A stretch of DNA of 64,000 nt from CAWBXL01 sp963837365 (GTDB taxonomy: Bacteria > Acidobacteriota > Terriglobia > Terriglobales > Acidobacteriaceae). The stretch is from positions 124,001-188,000 of the forward strand of contig CAWIMW010000007.1 of NCBI GenBank assembly GCA_963837365.1. The letters are read 5' to 3'. The notes beneath the pieces were generated by a model. It saw only the letters and a program-made list of their open reading frames with translations. It made no database searches and was not told the DNA's origin. Shown here one piece after another: positions 19,355 to 28,208 of this stretch (its first letter is position 1; each line of letters begins with the position of its first letter). A program made the translations under genes and the position numbers.

Positions 19355-20410
19355 CTACGGACGAGCTTCGTAAACGATGTTGAAAGGCGTCTCCGTAGCG
19401 CGCCGGAAGCGATTGAAACCGGCTGAGGTCACAATCTCGCGGATGCGGGCCTCCCCGGATTGCGCGCCCAGGCACAATCCCACTTCCTGCGACCGCGAAC
19501 ACGGTGTGCACAGTAGCGTCGAGAACCCGTAGTACACACGGCCCACAGGATTCAAGTTGTCCTTCAACTCATCATTGGCGAACGGTTCCACGATCATCCA
19601 GCTGCCGTCGTTCCTCAGTGAGTTGCGCACATGAGCGGCGGCGCCGGCGGGGTCCCCCATGTCGTGCAGGCAGTCGAAGACCGCAACCAGGTCGTAGTCC
19701 TTCCCGGGATACTCTTTCGCTTTGGTCACCTCGAAGGTGACACGATCAGAAACCCCAGCTCGTTGGGCTGACTCACGCGCCGCTTCGATCGATTTGTCAT
19801 GGTAGTCAAACCCGAAGAAGCGGGACTTGGGATAAGCCTTCGCCATCAATATGGTTGAGGCGCCTTTCCCGCAGCCCACGTCGGCCACACGCCCGCCGGC
19901 TTCCAGCTTTTGCTTGGCACCGCTAAGCGAGGGAATCCAGGTGCTCACCAGATTGGCTGCGTAACCTGGACGGAAGAACTTTTCGCAACCGTGAAATACA
20001 TCTTCATCGTGCTCGTTCCAACCCATTCCTGCTCCATTGCGGAAGGCATCGGTGATTCGTGGCACCGCCGCAAGTGAGCCCAGAGCCAACTGGAAGGCCC
20101 CCGGCAGATATGCGGGACTGTCCTCATTGGCCAACGCAAAGGCCTGTTCTTCGCTGAGACTGAACTGGTTGGTTTTTTCATCGTAAGTGATGTAGCCGCC
20201 TGCCGCCTGTGACGATAGCCATTCCCGCACATAGCGTTCATCCGTCACCGTCTTAGCCGCGAGTTCCGCCGATGTCATGGGGTGCGCAGCCAGCGCTTTG
20301 TACAGTCCAAGTTTTTCCCCAATCACTACCATCCCGGTATGGACCGCAGCGCCAAGGTCCCCAACGAATTGCCCGATAAACGAATTCAGCTTATCCATGT
20401 CGATTGCCAT
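19355..20410 (-). CDS. Methyltransferase with N-terminal winged helix (Rv2258c-like)
   Basis: A 351-residue protein. Residues about 20-110 form a winged-helix dimerisation domain of the O-methyltransferase type (GLYKALAAHPMTSAELA, TDERYVREWLSSQAAGGYI). The SAM-binding domain follows with VADVGCGKGASTILMA, FFGFDYHDKSIEAAR and YDLVAVFDCLHDMGDPAG. The arrangement matches the Rv2258c group, often labelled methyltransferase or transcriptional regulator. The substrate is unknown. GGAGGAGC precedes the ATG. The next gene downstream is also a methyltransferase, so the two may act in one pathway. Confidence 0.88.
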   Translation of the reverse strand: MAIDMDKLNSFIGQFVGDLGAAVHTGMVVIGEKLGLYKALAAHPMTSAELAAKTVTDERYVREWLSSQAAGGYITYDEKTNQFSLSEEQAFALANEDSPAYLPGAFQLALGSLAAVPRITDAFRNGAGMGWNEHDEDVFHGCEKFFRPGYAANLVSTWIPSLSGAKQKLEAGGRVADVGCGKGASTILMAKAYPKSRFFGFDYHDKSIEAARESAQRAGVSDRVTFEVTKAKEYPGKDYDLVAVFDCLHDMGDPAGAAAHVRNSLRNDGSWMIVEPFANDELKDNLNPVGRVYYGFSTLLCTPCSRSQEVGLCLGAQSGEARIREIVTSAGFNRFRRATETPFNIVYEARP

Positions 20411-20446
20411 TGTTGCTCCTCCGATGAATGTCGAATTCCTAATTTT

Positions 20447-20683
20447 TCAAGCCCAACAATCTGTAAACTCGATACTCGTTTCTGTTGGTACGCGGTCGGC
20501 GAAGACTCTCACGCCCTGCTGTACTTGCATCTCCAGAAATTCAATCAAGAACTGGTGCCGCTCGGTCATTTCATGGTGCGGTAGAATGCAGCGGTCCGCG
20601 CTGCACGGTACGTTGCAAAGATCCAAACGCCTCTCCACGATTCGTTCCAGTTGTTCAATTTGTTGATCTAGCCAGGTCGCCAT
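20447..20683 (-). CDS. Possible small soluble protein downstream of the coiled-coil HTH gene
   Basis: A 78-residue frame starting MATWLDQQIEQLERIVERR, with AAGGACGG upstream of the ATG. It overlaps the 3' end of the preceding gene by 29 bases. The sequence is helical and charged, includes two Cys and three His, and has no recognised domain. Ribosome-binding site, position and helical start support it; lack of homology that I know of argues for caution. If real it is the last gene of the unit 21662 to 20447. Confidence 0.35.
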   Translation of the reverse strand: MATWLDQQIEQLERIVERRLDLCNVPCSADRCILPHHEMTERHQFLIEFLEMQVQQGVRVFADRVPTETSIEFTDCWA

Positions 20684-21233
20684 TTTGTTGGACCGTCCTT
20701 TCTGCCGTGATCTGCGCGTCCCGCCCGGCTGCGTCACCAAACCGCGTTCGCGCCAAAGGATTTACATCCCTGCAATCTGGTTCCGTTGCCCATTGCCACA
20801 CCCGCCTGCCATCCTCTGTCAAAAAAGACCGCGCCTGGTCGTACTCCACCAAGCGGGTAAGCACGGTGGCGACCGAGGCAAATGGCTTTTTGTGCCGCTC
20901 CAGCACGCCCGGAAAATTCTTCCGCAGCAAATCACAAACGTCACGCGCCGATAAATACCCTGGCGATTCCATCAACACCGCCCGGCAAGCCCGAGTAAAT
21001 CCAGGCTGCCGGACAGTGCTGCGGTCAAGCAGCTTCAGCAACCGATCGTTGAGTACGGCTGATCCGAACATATTGGCCAGGCCGGTCAGGGTCTGTTTGA
21101 TGGAGCCAATACGCTTCATCAATTCCGCGCGCTGCTGCAATAAAACCAGCAACTCTTCTTCTGCTAAGCGGATTACATCCTGTACATGTAATTCCGACTT
21201 CGGCAGGTCACGATAGCTGATCTCGCTGGTCAT
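20655..21233 (-). CDS. Hypothetical protein with coiled coil and winged-helix-like region
   Basis: A 192-residue protein. Residues about 15-50 form a helix suited to a coiled coil (EEELLVLLQQRAELMKRI). Residues about 70-140 look like a winged helix that reads like a restriction-endonuclease-type or DUF-type HTH (SPGYLSARDVCDLLRKNFPG, ASVATVLTRLVEY). The C-terminal 40 residues are polar and probably disordered. I do not recognise a named family. Regulation of transcription is possible but unproven. The start is 9 bp after the stop of the secreted 139-residue protein, so they are co-transcribed. Confidence 0.6.
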   Translation of the reverse strand: MTSEISYRDLPKSELHVQDVIRLAEEELLVLLQQRAELMKRIGSIKQTLTGLANMFGSAVLNDRLLKLLDRSTVRQPGFTRACRAVLMESPGYLSARDVCDLLRKNFPGVLERHKKPFASVATVLTRLVEYDQARSFLTEDGRRVWQWATEPDCRDVNPLARTRFGDAAGRDAQITAERTVQQNGDLARSTN

Positions 21234-21242
21234 GGATCCTCG

Positions 21243-21662
21243 CTACTTGCCTACATACGTCGCTGTGGTTGCCTGTGCTCCGCCAGGCTGGTTTTGCGCC
21301 AGGGCAGGGAGCCGATTGGATACGAACAACTTGTATCCCTCCATCCCGTCAGTCCAGACTTCACTGAGAACTGGGCGGCCGTCCTTGACCTCAAACCTCA
21401 GCTTGGCGCTATACTTCGGGTTCTGCGTGAGCATCGGTGCAGTCAGAACTACAGCCAGCACACCGTTGCTGCTGTTGCGCAGCGCCAAAATATGCGTCGC
21501 AACCTGCGCAACCTGGTACTCGCCCGCGGGAAAGGTTTTCTTTCCCACGCTGAATTCAAAGGGAACGTCGGCTTTGAGGATCGGTTGTTGTGAGTAACCG
21601 GCCGCCGTCAAGAAACAAACAAACGCCATCAGTGAAACTACTTTTGCGATAATTCTCTTCAT
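21243..21662 (-). CDS. Small secreted protein of a type common in Acidobacteriota
   Basis: A 139-residue protein with a signal peptide (VVSLMAFVCFLTAAGYS) and a short beta-rich domain beginning LKADVPFEFSVGKKTFPAGEY, then HILALRNSSNG and KLRFEVKDGRPVLSEV. The 'VPFEFSVGKKTFPAGEY' wording recurs in many small exported proteins of this phylum, and no function is known. AAGGAG precedes the ATG. The 540-bp gap upstream (21663-22202) holds no reading frame or structure I can support, only an AT-rich patch near 21975-22020 that may include the AraC gene promoter. Confidence 0.7.
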   Translation of the reverse strand: MKRIIAKVVSLMAFVCFLTAAGYSQQPILKADVPFEFSVGKKTFPAGEYQVAQVATHILALRNSSNGVLAVVLTAPMLTQNPKYSAKLRFEVKDGRPVLSEVWTDGMEGYKLFVSNRLPALAQNQPGGAQATTATYVGK

Positions 21663-22202
21663 ATACTCTCCTTAGTTTTCGTCATGCATTGCATTGACTT
21701 CCTGACTATGGTGTAAGGCCTGGCTACGCACTTGTCTGTGCGTCCGGGTTTCTTGTTCGCAAAGCAGTTGCCCTGCGATGGCTTGCTCCAGAGTCCGAAA
21801 AGGTTTGCCGGAAGTTCAGCGACGGCCTGAATCCGCTATTGATTCCGCATGGGATCGTCGTGGCGAGTGCTACTTACAGATTCCGTTTCCATGATTTTGT
21901 CTCCGTCGCCATGCATCGAATGGAGGCATCATCGCTTGCGCCCGAGGTTCGTCCAATTGCAGGTGGATAAGTTTTGTGTATATTTGATATATCGTCGTAA
22001 GCTATTTAATTTAAATCCCTAATACAGGATTGCAAGAGGTGGGAAGCGCATTATCGCCAGTCAGGACAGATGGCGATTGACGCTTGTCGGACTCCAAACA
22101 CGTGGCGTCCTCCGCGTCTTGTCCAGCGTTCTTCTTGGCAGCAAGGTATGATGGCCTTACTCGAGAACTGCGGAAGTTGCTAAAGAGCCGTGTGGGGGCT
22201 TT

Positions 22203-23192
22203 ATGGATGTTCTTTCCGAAGTATTGAAGGTGGTCAGGCTCCAGGGAGCTCTGTTTTTTAACGGAGAATTCTCCTTGCCATGGAGCGTAACCGCCCTATC
22301 GTCACGTGTACTTGCGCGCTATGTCGCGCCCGATGCGGAACACGTCATCATCTACCACTTGCTTACCGATGGCCGGGCTTCAATCCGTATGGAAGACGGC
22401 ACGCGGATAGTCCTGAACGCCGGTGACATCGTGATGATCCCTCACGGCGACCGGCACATCATGGAAAACGGGTCCTCCACAAAAACGATTGATGAGTCTG
22501 AGCAAGTCGAGCAGGTCCTCGCTCAAGGTCTGAAGGTGTGCCGCATTGGTGGAGGAGGAGAAGTCACGAGGGTGGTCTGCGGGTACATGGCCTGCGACCC
22601 GCAATTGAGCCAGATTTTCCTCAGCGGCCTGCCACAAATCTTCAAAGTGAGTATCCGCAACGATCCATCCGGTAAGTGGCTGGAAGATTCCATCCGCTTT
22701 TCTGTGGATCACGCAGATACCGACCGCGCCGGCGCCGAAGCTGTGCGCGCTAAATTGTCGGAAGTTTTGTTCGTCGAGATGCTGAGGGCTTACATAACCC
22801 AACTTCCGCCGGAGCAAATCGGTTGGTTGGCGGGGGCTCGCGATTCCCAAGTCGGTAAGACGCTCGCTCTTATGCACCGCAACCCTGCGCATCCGTGGAC
22901 GCTGGCTGACTTGGCCAAGGAAGCTGGAGTTTCGCGTTCGGTGCTGGCGGAGCGGTTCCGTCACTATCTCAATGAAACCCCCATGGCCTACCTGACCCGC
23001 TGGCGCCTTCAGTTGGGCGCAGATATGCTCGGCTCCACCAGCTATTCGGTATCGCAGATTGCATCCGAGGTAGGCTACGAATCCGAAGCAGCATTCAACC
23101 GGGCGTTCAAGCGGGAGTTCACCGTTCCACCCGCGCGCTTCCGCACCCAATCCAGGACCAATCAAGCGAAGCCGATGCGTCGTTCGGCATAG
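22203..23192 (+). CDS. AraC-family transcriptional regulator
   Basis: A 329-residue regulator. Residues about 1-190 form an AraC-type cupin_6 ligand domain (HVIIYHLLTDGRASIRMEDG, DIVMIPHGDRH). Residues about 215-315 hold two helix-turn-helix motifs, WTLADLAKEAGVSRSVLAER and YSVSQIASEVGYESEAAFNR, ending with the typical FKREFTVPPARFR. The ligand and target genes are unknown. The gene converges with the response-regulator gene, with 12 bp between the stops. Confidence 0.92.
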   Translation: MDVLSEVLKVVRLQGALFFNGEFSLPWSVTALSSRVLARYVAPDAEHVIIYHLLTDGRASIRMEDGTRIVLNAGDIVMIPHGDRHIMENGSSTKTIDESEQVEQVLAQGLKVCRIGGGGEVTRVVCGYMACDPQLSQIFLSGLPQIFKVSIRNDPSGKWLEDSIRFSVDHADTDRAGAEAVRAKLSEVLFVEMLRAYITQLPPEQIGWLAGARDSQVGKTLALMHRNPAHPWTLADLAKEAGVSRSVLAERFRHYLNETPMAYLTRWRLQLGADMLGSTSYSVSQIASEVGYESEAAFNRAFKREFTVPPARFRTQSRTNQAKPMRRSA

Positions 23193-23204
23193 AGCTGGGT
23201 GAAA

Positions 23205-23621
23205 CTATTGTTTCGCCGGCTTCGTCCGGATGGCGTGCCGCTTGAGGGCCACTTCAATCGTCGACTGTAGCTCGCATCTGTGAAACGGTTTCAGAATGTA
23301 GCCATCATGCTCAGACCTCTTGGCCCGATCTACAGTCTGCTGATCGGAGTAGGCGGTCAGGTAGACAATAGGCACATCAACCTGCCGGCGTATCTCCTCT
23401 GCTGCTTGCACTCCGTCTTTCTCGCCTCTCAAGCGTATGTCCATCAGTACGAGGTCTGGCCGTTCTTGGATGGCGATGGCGATGCCCTCTTCCGCCGAAT
23501 CCACGATGGCGATTGGAAAGAAACCCAGGTGGGTTAAACGTTCCCTCAACTCTTCGGCAATCAAAATCTCGTCTTCGACGATCAGGGCTCGTAGCCTGAA
23601 AGGAATCTGGTCAGCACGCAT
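23205..23621 (-). CDS. Single-domain response regulator (CheY-like)
   Basis: A 138-residue receiver domain without output domain. The acidic pair is in LIVEDEILIAEEL, the phospho-acceptor Asp in DLVLMDIRLRGEKDG, the conserved Thr in IVYLTAYSDQ and the Lys in YILKPFHRCEL. It is probably phosphorylated by the kinase encoded just upstream. The start at 23621 (MRADQIPF) is preferred over 23666 because AGGGTGG lies before it and the overlap with the kinase gene is then only 11 bases. Receivers of this kind beside HisKA_2 kinases usually relay to another protein, which is not seen here. Confidence 0.9.
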   Translation of the reverse strand: MRADQIPFRLRALIVEDEILIAEELRERLTHLGFFPIAIVDSAEEGIAIAIQERPDLVLMDIRLRGEKDGVQAAEEIRRQVDVPIVYLTAYSDQQTVDRAKRSEHDGYILKPFHRCELQSTIEVALKRHAIRTKPAKQ

Positions 23622-24765
23622 GATGGTCCACCCTGAAGTGCAAATGCGCAGAGGTTCCCGGATCAATTTTGACTAGCTCAAATGAACCGCGAATCTGTTG
23701 CGTCAAAGTTCGCACCAGCTTCAGCCCTAGCGATTTTCGTGGATTGACGTCCAGATCGTCGGGCATGCCCACCCCGTTGTCTTCGACACAAAGGCTACAT
23801 TTTCCATCTTGGCCGTTGCGTAGCGTCAGCTTGATCTCGCCGCCAGCCCCATTCCGAAAGCCGTGCTTAAGGGCATTCGAAATCAGCTCATTGAGGATAA
23901 GGCCGCATGGGACGGCCAGATCAATGTTCATCACGACCGGTTCCAGATCGCTTATCAAGCGCAGGGAAACATTCGGGCTGCCGTGCGATGAAAGTATGTC
24001 TTTCGCCAGAGCTTGCGCGTACTCGGCGAAGTCAATGCGCGCCAGATTCTCTGAGCCGTAGAGGCTCTCATGCACCAGGGCCATCGAATGCACGCGGCTC
24101 TCCATCTCCTGAAAGATCGCAACGGTGTTCCTATCTTCTGTATGGGTGGACTGGAGATAGAAAAGACTACAGATTACCGCCAGGTTGTTCTTCACCCGGT
24201 GATGGACCTCTCTCAGGAGAGCTGCTTTTCGTTCCTCGCTGGCGCGCAGCTTGGCTGTCACTTGTTCGGATGCCTTGGCCCGTTTCGCGAGCGTGAGGAT
24301 TCGCGGGACAGTGAAGGGAAGCACAACCGCCGTGGTAAGCGATACCGTGGCGGTGAGAATTTTGACCGCCGCAGAAAAAATATATACCGGCACCCAGATT
24401 GTGACCACTTCCACAAGGTGGGTCCCGCCGCACGCAATAATGAATAGCCCAAATGCCAGGAACATCCAGTGGAAGGGGATGTCGCGCCGCGCCTTATAAA
24501 CCAGATATCCCAGGGTGACCGAAATCGCAAGATAAGCGATCCCTATGGTTGAATCCGCGATCACATGGGTCCATACCAGCCGCGAATTCCCCAGATAGCA
24601 GTACAGATGCGGCATGAAACTGGTCGACAGCAAACGCGCTGCCAGATGCGGCCAAATGACAAAAGGACCGATGGCCAGTATTGCGGCAATTCCGAGGGCA
24701 TAAAGCGAACGCTTTGTGGGACGAAAGGGGTCGAAGAAGCCTGGATTCATGGTGGACGTCGACAT
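23611..24765 (-). CDS. Histidine kinase with ethylene-receptor-like membrane sensor
   Basis: A 384-residue sensor kinase. Residues about 60-150 form a three-helix domain like that of plant ETR1: D71 and Y78 in VIADSTIGIAYLAI, and C112-x3-H116 in IIACGGTHLVEV. These align with ETR1 Asp25, Tyr32, Cys65 and His69, the last two binding the copper that holds ethylene. A short linker helix leads to a HisKA_2 domain (REVHHRVKNNLAVI, His188/189) and an HATPase_c domain (ILNELISNALKHGF, VEDNGVGMPDD). The start at 24765 is chosen because GGAGG lies four to five bases upstream; the in-frame extension to 24924 lacks one. No GAF domain is present, unlike ETR1. Ethylene binding is inferred. The gap 24766-25115 shows nothing else I can support. 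Confidence 0.88.
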   Translation of the reverse strand: MSTSTMNPGFFDPFRPTKRSLYALGIAAILAIGPFVIWPHLAARLLSTSFMPHLYCYLGNSRLVWTHVIADSTIGIAYLAISVTLGYLVYKARRDIPFHWMFLAFGLFIIACGGTHLVEVVTIWVPVYIFSAAVKILTATVSLTTAVVLPFTVPRILTLAKRAKASEQVTAKLRASEERKAALLREVHHRVKNNLAVICSLFYLQSTHTEDRNTVAIFQEMESRVHSMALVHESLYGSENLARIDFAEYAQALAKDILSSHGSPNVSLRLISDLEPVVMNIDLAVPCGLILNELISNALKHGFRNGAGGEIKLTLRNGQDGKCSLCVEDNGVGMPDDLDVNPRKSLGLKLVRTLTQQIRGSFELVKIDPGTSAHLHFRVDHHAC

Positions 24766-25115
24766 AAGGCCTCCGTTCCAGGATGTTTGCCGAAGAAGTC
24801 TTGCCTCCCCGGCTGCTTCCAGATTTTCTATTTTGCCTGGGGCCGCAATCTTTGATGCCGCCGAACAGATTGGCTCTACCGGAACTGCGACGCCGAGGAT
24901 CCCCGCAGCCAGAACCAGAAACACATCGCCGATGCAAAGAACACGAACGCGCGACCGGATGAGACTGCAATCATAACCGCATTTTTCCTTTTGGTGACAG
25001 GGATATTATTTACACGTCAAACTGGGCGTGGTTTCTATTTGCGGTTGACCGGGGTGGAAGAATGCCAACGCGACCCTCACAGCAGATCAACAGCAAATCG
25101 CTTCGGGAAAGAAGT

Positions 25116-26015
25116 CTACCTTCGCTTCAGCGCCTCTAACTCCTCCAAAGTCCGTGGCCAGTCTGATCCTAGCAGTCTCGACAGGCTCCGGTCTGCCAGG
25201 ATCTTCCCGCCAGTCTGGCAGCGAGCACAATAGTTGGTCTCATTGTCCGCGTATCGGATGCGCTGAATCTTTTCGCCACATCGCGGGCAGGGTTCCCCGT
25301 ATCGACCGTGTACTGCCATGCCTTCCCGAAATGCCGTTACCTTCTCAGGAAAACCGCTGGCTACATCTTTTTGAAAGCGATTGATCCAAATCGTCAGTGT
25401 CTCCTGCGTAGCAGCAAAAAGTCTTTCCCACTCCTGCGCGGTCAGCTTGTGCGTGTGGGTGATGGGCGAAAGCTGGGCTGCGTGCAGAATCTCATCCGAA
25501 TACGCATTGCCGATGCCGCTGACAATCCGCGGATCGGTCAGTGCTCTTTTCAGGGTACGATTTTCTGCCGTAAGCGCAGCTCGAAACGAATCAAGATCAC
25601 TGGCGAAGACGTCAATCCCTCCCGGGTCCATCGCCCGCAAAGCCTCCTCTCCCGAGACCACATGCAACGACGCCCGATGCTTCGCCCCGGCTTCAGTCAG
25701 CACCAGTGACCCGTTAGGAAAATCAAACGCCGCCAGATTCTGCCGTCCGCCGATCTTTGCTCCCGCAGCCCGCCAGTGTAATCGCCCCGCGATCATTAAA
25801 TGCAGTACCAGCCAAAGCTCGCCTTCCACGCCAATCGCAATGCGCTTGCCAATGCGCCGCAGTTCGCGCACAACGCGTCCATGTGCACTCGTCAACGGCG
25901 GTTGTGCGGTACGCAACAGAAAGGGACTCGCCAGTCTTACTTGTTGGATGGGCTGGCCAACAATGCGACTTTCAAGCGCGGTGATGTAGGCGGCAATGTC
26001 CGGGAGTTCGGGCAT
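25116..26015 (-). CDS. mutM: Fpg/Nei-family DNA glycosylase
   Basis: Removes oxidised bases from DNA and nicks the strand. The 299-residue protein begins MPELPDIAAY, so after Met removal Pro and Glu form the catalytic N-terminus. The H2TH region is visible in GIGNAYSDEILHAAQLSP, and the C-terminal zinc finger CPRCGEKIQRIRY...CARC is complete. The N-terminal PELPDI rather than PELPEV, and RIVSGIGNAYSDE rather than the usual VAGIGNIY, leave open whether it is Fpg proper or an Nei-like member. It is divergent from the small zinc-ribbon gene at 26125. Confidence 0.9.
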   Translation of the reverse strand: MPELPDIAAYITALESRIVGQPIQQVRLASPFLLRTAQPPLTSAHGRVVRELRRIGKRIAIGVEGELWLVLHLMIAGRLHWRAAGAKIGGRQNLAAFDFPNGSLVLTEAGAKHRASLHVVSGEEALRAMDPGGIDVFASDLDSFRAALTAENRTLKRALTDPRIVSGIGNAYSDEILHAAQLSPITHTHKLTAQEWERLFAATQETLTIWINRFQKDVASGFPEKVTAFREGMAVHGRYGEPCPRCGEKIQRIRYADNETNYCARCQTGGKILADRSLSRLLGSDWPRTLEELEALKRR

Positions 26016-26124
26016 GCCTACTAAGCTTGCAGGTCGCAGGCAAGGTTGGCAACAGGAGAACTAGATAGTTATTTGCCGGCCTACTTTCGTTGGGTTTCGC
26101 GAACGTCGTATCATAAGGAAGGAC

Positions 26125-26346
26125 ATGGCGTATCCCATCAAAACCTGTGTCGTCTGCCACGAAGAATTCGAGCTGAAGCCCGGCAAGCCTGGCTTTGCCA
26201 ATCGTTGTCCCGACTGCACGGAAGCGGAAGCAACGGAGCCCAAGTCCGGCCGTCCGATGGACGGCGACGAGCGCCGAACCAACCGTGAAGCGAATGAAGC
26301 GCGCAAAGAAGCGATGCGCAACCTCCTCTACCGCAAGGATAGTTAA
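26125..26346 (+). CDS. Small zinc-ribbon protein
   Basis: A 73-residue protein with a treble-clef-like Cys pattern: TCVVCHEEFELKPG followed by RCPDC. The rest is charged and helical (NREANEARKEAMRNLLYR). Such small Cys4 proteins are often nucleic-acid- or protein-binding, but none is characterised that I can name. AAGGA lies before the ATG. It converges with and overlaps the stop of the next gene by four bases. Confidence 0.65.
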   Translation: MAYPIKTCVVCHEEFELKPGKPGFANRCPDCTEAEATEPKSGRPMDGDERRTNREANEARKEAMRNLLYRKDS

Positions 26347-26732
26347 GCCCCGCTGGAAGTCGTCGGAGAGAAGTCAGCCGTTTCGGCCTCACGCCGTCTG
26401 CGTACGGCTTTGTCCTTGAACCAATACCTAAGCGCGACCAACTCTCCACCCACAAATAACGTACCAAATATGTCTTTGTTGTAACGTGCCAGCCAGTTTG
26501 GCAGATAGATATCAAAATTGTCTGCGCGGTCGCTGGTAAATTGCCAGGCTATGTCTGTCAGTGGGCACCGTCCGCCGTTCAGCGCCAGTACGATACATTC
26601 CGCCAGGACCAGAACACTCAGAATTACGACCCAGCGAAAGCGGCGGAACTTGGCTAGGAATGGAATGGACACAATGCTCCCCGCGAGCATTGCCCAGATC
26701 ACCGTGTGCAGGAGTTTGATTGCCGTCACCAT
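26343..26732 (-). CDS. Small integral membrane protein with CPLTD motif
   Basis: A 129-residue protein with three or four membrane helices (LLHTVIWAMLAGSIVSIPFL, WVVILSVLVLAECIVLAL). Between helices 2 and 3 it has NGGRCPLTDIAWQFT followed by FDIYLPNWLARYNKDIFG. The CPLT motif recalls DUF2784-type proteins, but the match is partial. The tail is charged. Function unknown. The start region faces an operator-like pair at 26808-26843. Confidence 0.65.
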   Translation of the reverse strand: MVTAIKLLHTVIWAMLAGSIVSIPFLAKFRRFRWVVILSVLVLAECIVLALNGGRCPLTDIAWQFTSDRADNFDIYLPNWLARYNKDIFGTLFVGGELVALRYWFKDKAVRRRREAETADFSPTTSSGA

Positions 26733-26807
26733 CGAATCTTGTCACCAAAATCATAGAGGTGGCACGATTTCAATGCTGTGATTCGAAACACAACACCATG
26801 ACCCCAC

Positions 26808-26843
26808 CGTCCAAAAGCGGACAGCCGATTATGAGAGCGGACA
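26808..26843. promoter_or_regulatory. Tandem operator-like sites of the type TGTCC-N6-GGACA
   Basis: CGTCCA-AAAG-CGGACA (26808-26823) is followed by the half-site ATTATG-AGAG-CGGACA (26828-26843), with a 20-base period, that is two helical turns. The same 6-4-6 layout occurs at 33920-33956 upstream of the MacB-type permease. They lie between the membrane-protein gene (minus) and the gene at 26966 (plus). Confidence 0.4.
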
Positions 26844-26965
26844 GCACTTGGCGGGTGCCTGTTCTTTCGAGGCGATGCTTTTTCAACGCTGAGAACAATT
26901 TGCAGCGGATGCCCTTCGCCAAGGCGGCGGCAGCCAAATTGCATTCTGCCAGCGGAGGCCTATCC

Positions 26966-27412
26966 ATGGCGCATTTCGAACGCATTCGCGACGTAATCTC
27001 CGGCCCATTTGATTCCGAGATCATCCGCCAGCGCACGGCAACAGGGTGGAAGATGGTATCCATCGAGTGGCGGCGTGAGCTGCCCGAATCGGAATCTCCG
27101 ACCCAGGGCGCCTACAACGAAGACATCCCCTACGGACTGCGCATCTCTGAGGATTGCCAGCGGTTGGAAGTCGACCCCATCGAGAACCGCACCTTAATGT
27201 TGATGATGGAGTTGCTGGTGCAGGACTTCCCCTACTCGGCCATCGTCAGTGACATGAACGAAAAAGGACTCCGCATGCGGAACGGCAAGCCCTGGACCCG
27301 TGTGGCGGTCTTCAACATGACGCCACGCCTCATCGAGGTTGGCCCACGCCTGTTTGAAACCGAAGAGTGGCAAGAGCTGCGGAAAAAGTTTTCTCTTTCG
27401 AGAGAGCTATAA
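26966..27412 (+). CDS. Hypothetical protein with recombinase-like HTH region
   Basis: A 148-residue protein. The N-terminal half contains GWKMVSIEWRRELPE; the C-terminal half (about 85-140) reads like the helix-turn-helix of the Recombinase domain: TLMLMMELLVQDFPYSAIVS, LRMRNGKPWTRVAVFNM and ETEEWQELRKKF. No catalytic resolvase domain is present. The start at 26966 (MAHFERIRD) is chosen because AGCGGAGG stands seven bases upstream. The family looks conserved in Acidobacteriota, but I cannot name it. A DNA-binding role is inferred. Confidence 0.6.
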   Translation: MAHFERIRDVISGPFDSEIIRQRTATGWKMVSIEWRRELPESESPTQGAYNEDIPYGLRISEDCQRLEVDPIENRTLMLMMELLVQDFPYSAIVSDMNEKGLRMRNGKPWTRVAVFNMTPRLIEVGPRLFETEEWQELRKKFSLSREL

Positions 27413-27455
27413 AGCGTTCATGGATTCAGATCTGCCTACGATAGTGGCGCGCGCC

Positions 27456-28163
27456 CTACGCTTGCGCTTCAAGGGGGCGATGCCGCTCATCGAATCCCTT
27501 GACGATCAGCCACACCGCCAAAGCCACGTAAGCGGGAGCCAAGGGCATGGCCAGCCGCGTTTCCGGGGGATATCCCCAGAGACCCCGCAAGGTGACGCCG
27601 GCGATCTGAAGCAAGCTCCCCACCAGGCCGAACGCCGCCAACACGCGCGGAACCAGCCGGAAGCGGTACAGCAGAGCGCAGAGCAGGAAGATCCAACTAC
27701 CGACGACCAGCAGAAAGGAATAATGCGACCACTTCCTTGCCGAGCCGGCCACGACGGCCAGCGCATTGAACAAGTCAGCGTTCCCGGCTCCTACCTTTAC
27801 GTACTCCTGGCTCAGGGACAGCATGGACATGAGGTGTGCGTTGTCGACCGCTTGCAATGAAAAACTTGCAATCGCGAGCCCCAGAAGCCAGAGTGCCATC
27901 GCGGAGCTGTACTGACGAAAGACCGACCATGCGGCGCTGGCGACAGCGATCGCAATCGCGCTGCCCACGAACAAGAGAAGGACAGCCGCGCGCACCTGAT
28001 TCGGACTGCCTGCCGCATTGGCCAGAAACCCGGGTGGCGCGATGACCGGATTCAGCAAGATGAAAGGCACCGTAAGTCCCGCCGCCAAATGTAGGAGCAA
28101 CAGCACGCCGACGGTTCGGCCAACGCTCTTTGCTGAAGTTTCCTTTCCTGATGATGTGCTCAT
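27456..28163 (-). CDS. DUF4386 family membrane protein
   Basis: A 235-residue protein with six membrane helices. Family-typical wording includes VLLLLHLAAGLTVPFIL near the N-terminus, NAHLMSMLSLSQEYVK in the middle and GLVGSLLQIAGVTL near the end. No function is assigned to the family. The ATG at 28163 has GGAGG at good spacing; one at 28169 is also possible. It is the last gene of the unit starting at 30958, 45 bp after the ABC permease gene, so it may be part of the same export or envelope function. Confidence 0.75.
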   Translation of the reverse strand: MSTSSGKETSAKSVGRTVGVLLLLHLAAGLTVPFILLNPVIAPPGFLANAAGSPNQVRAAVLLLFVGSAIAIAVASAAWSVFRQYSSAMALWLLGLAIASFSLQAVDNAHLMSMLSLSQEYVKVGAGNADLFNALAVVAGSARKWSHYSFLLVVGSWIFLLCALLYRFRLVPRVLAAFGLVGSLLQIAGVTLRGLWGYPPETRLAMPLAPAYVALAVWLIVKGFDERHRPLEAQA

Positions 28164-28208
28164 GATCATTCCTCCCTCCTCAGGAAGTGGAACAGGCGTG
28201 CATGCGAA

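Noticed and set aside
24766..24924. N-terminal extension of the ethylene-receptor-like kinase
   Set aside because: It is open and partly hydrophobic, but has no ribosome-binding site, while GGAGG lies directly before the ATG at 24765.
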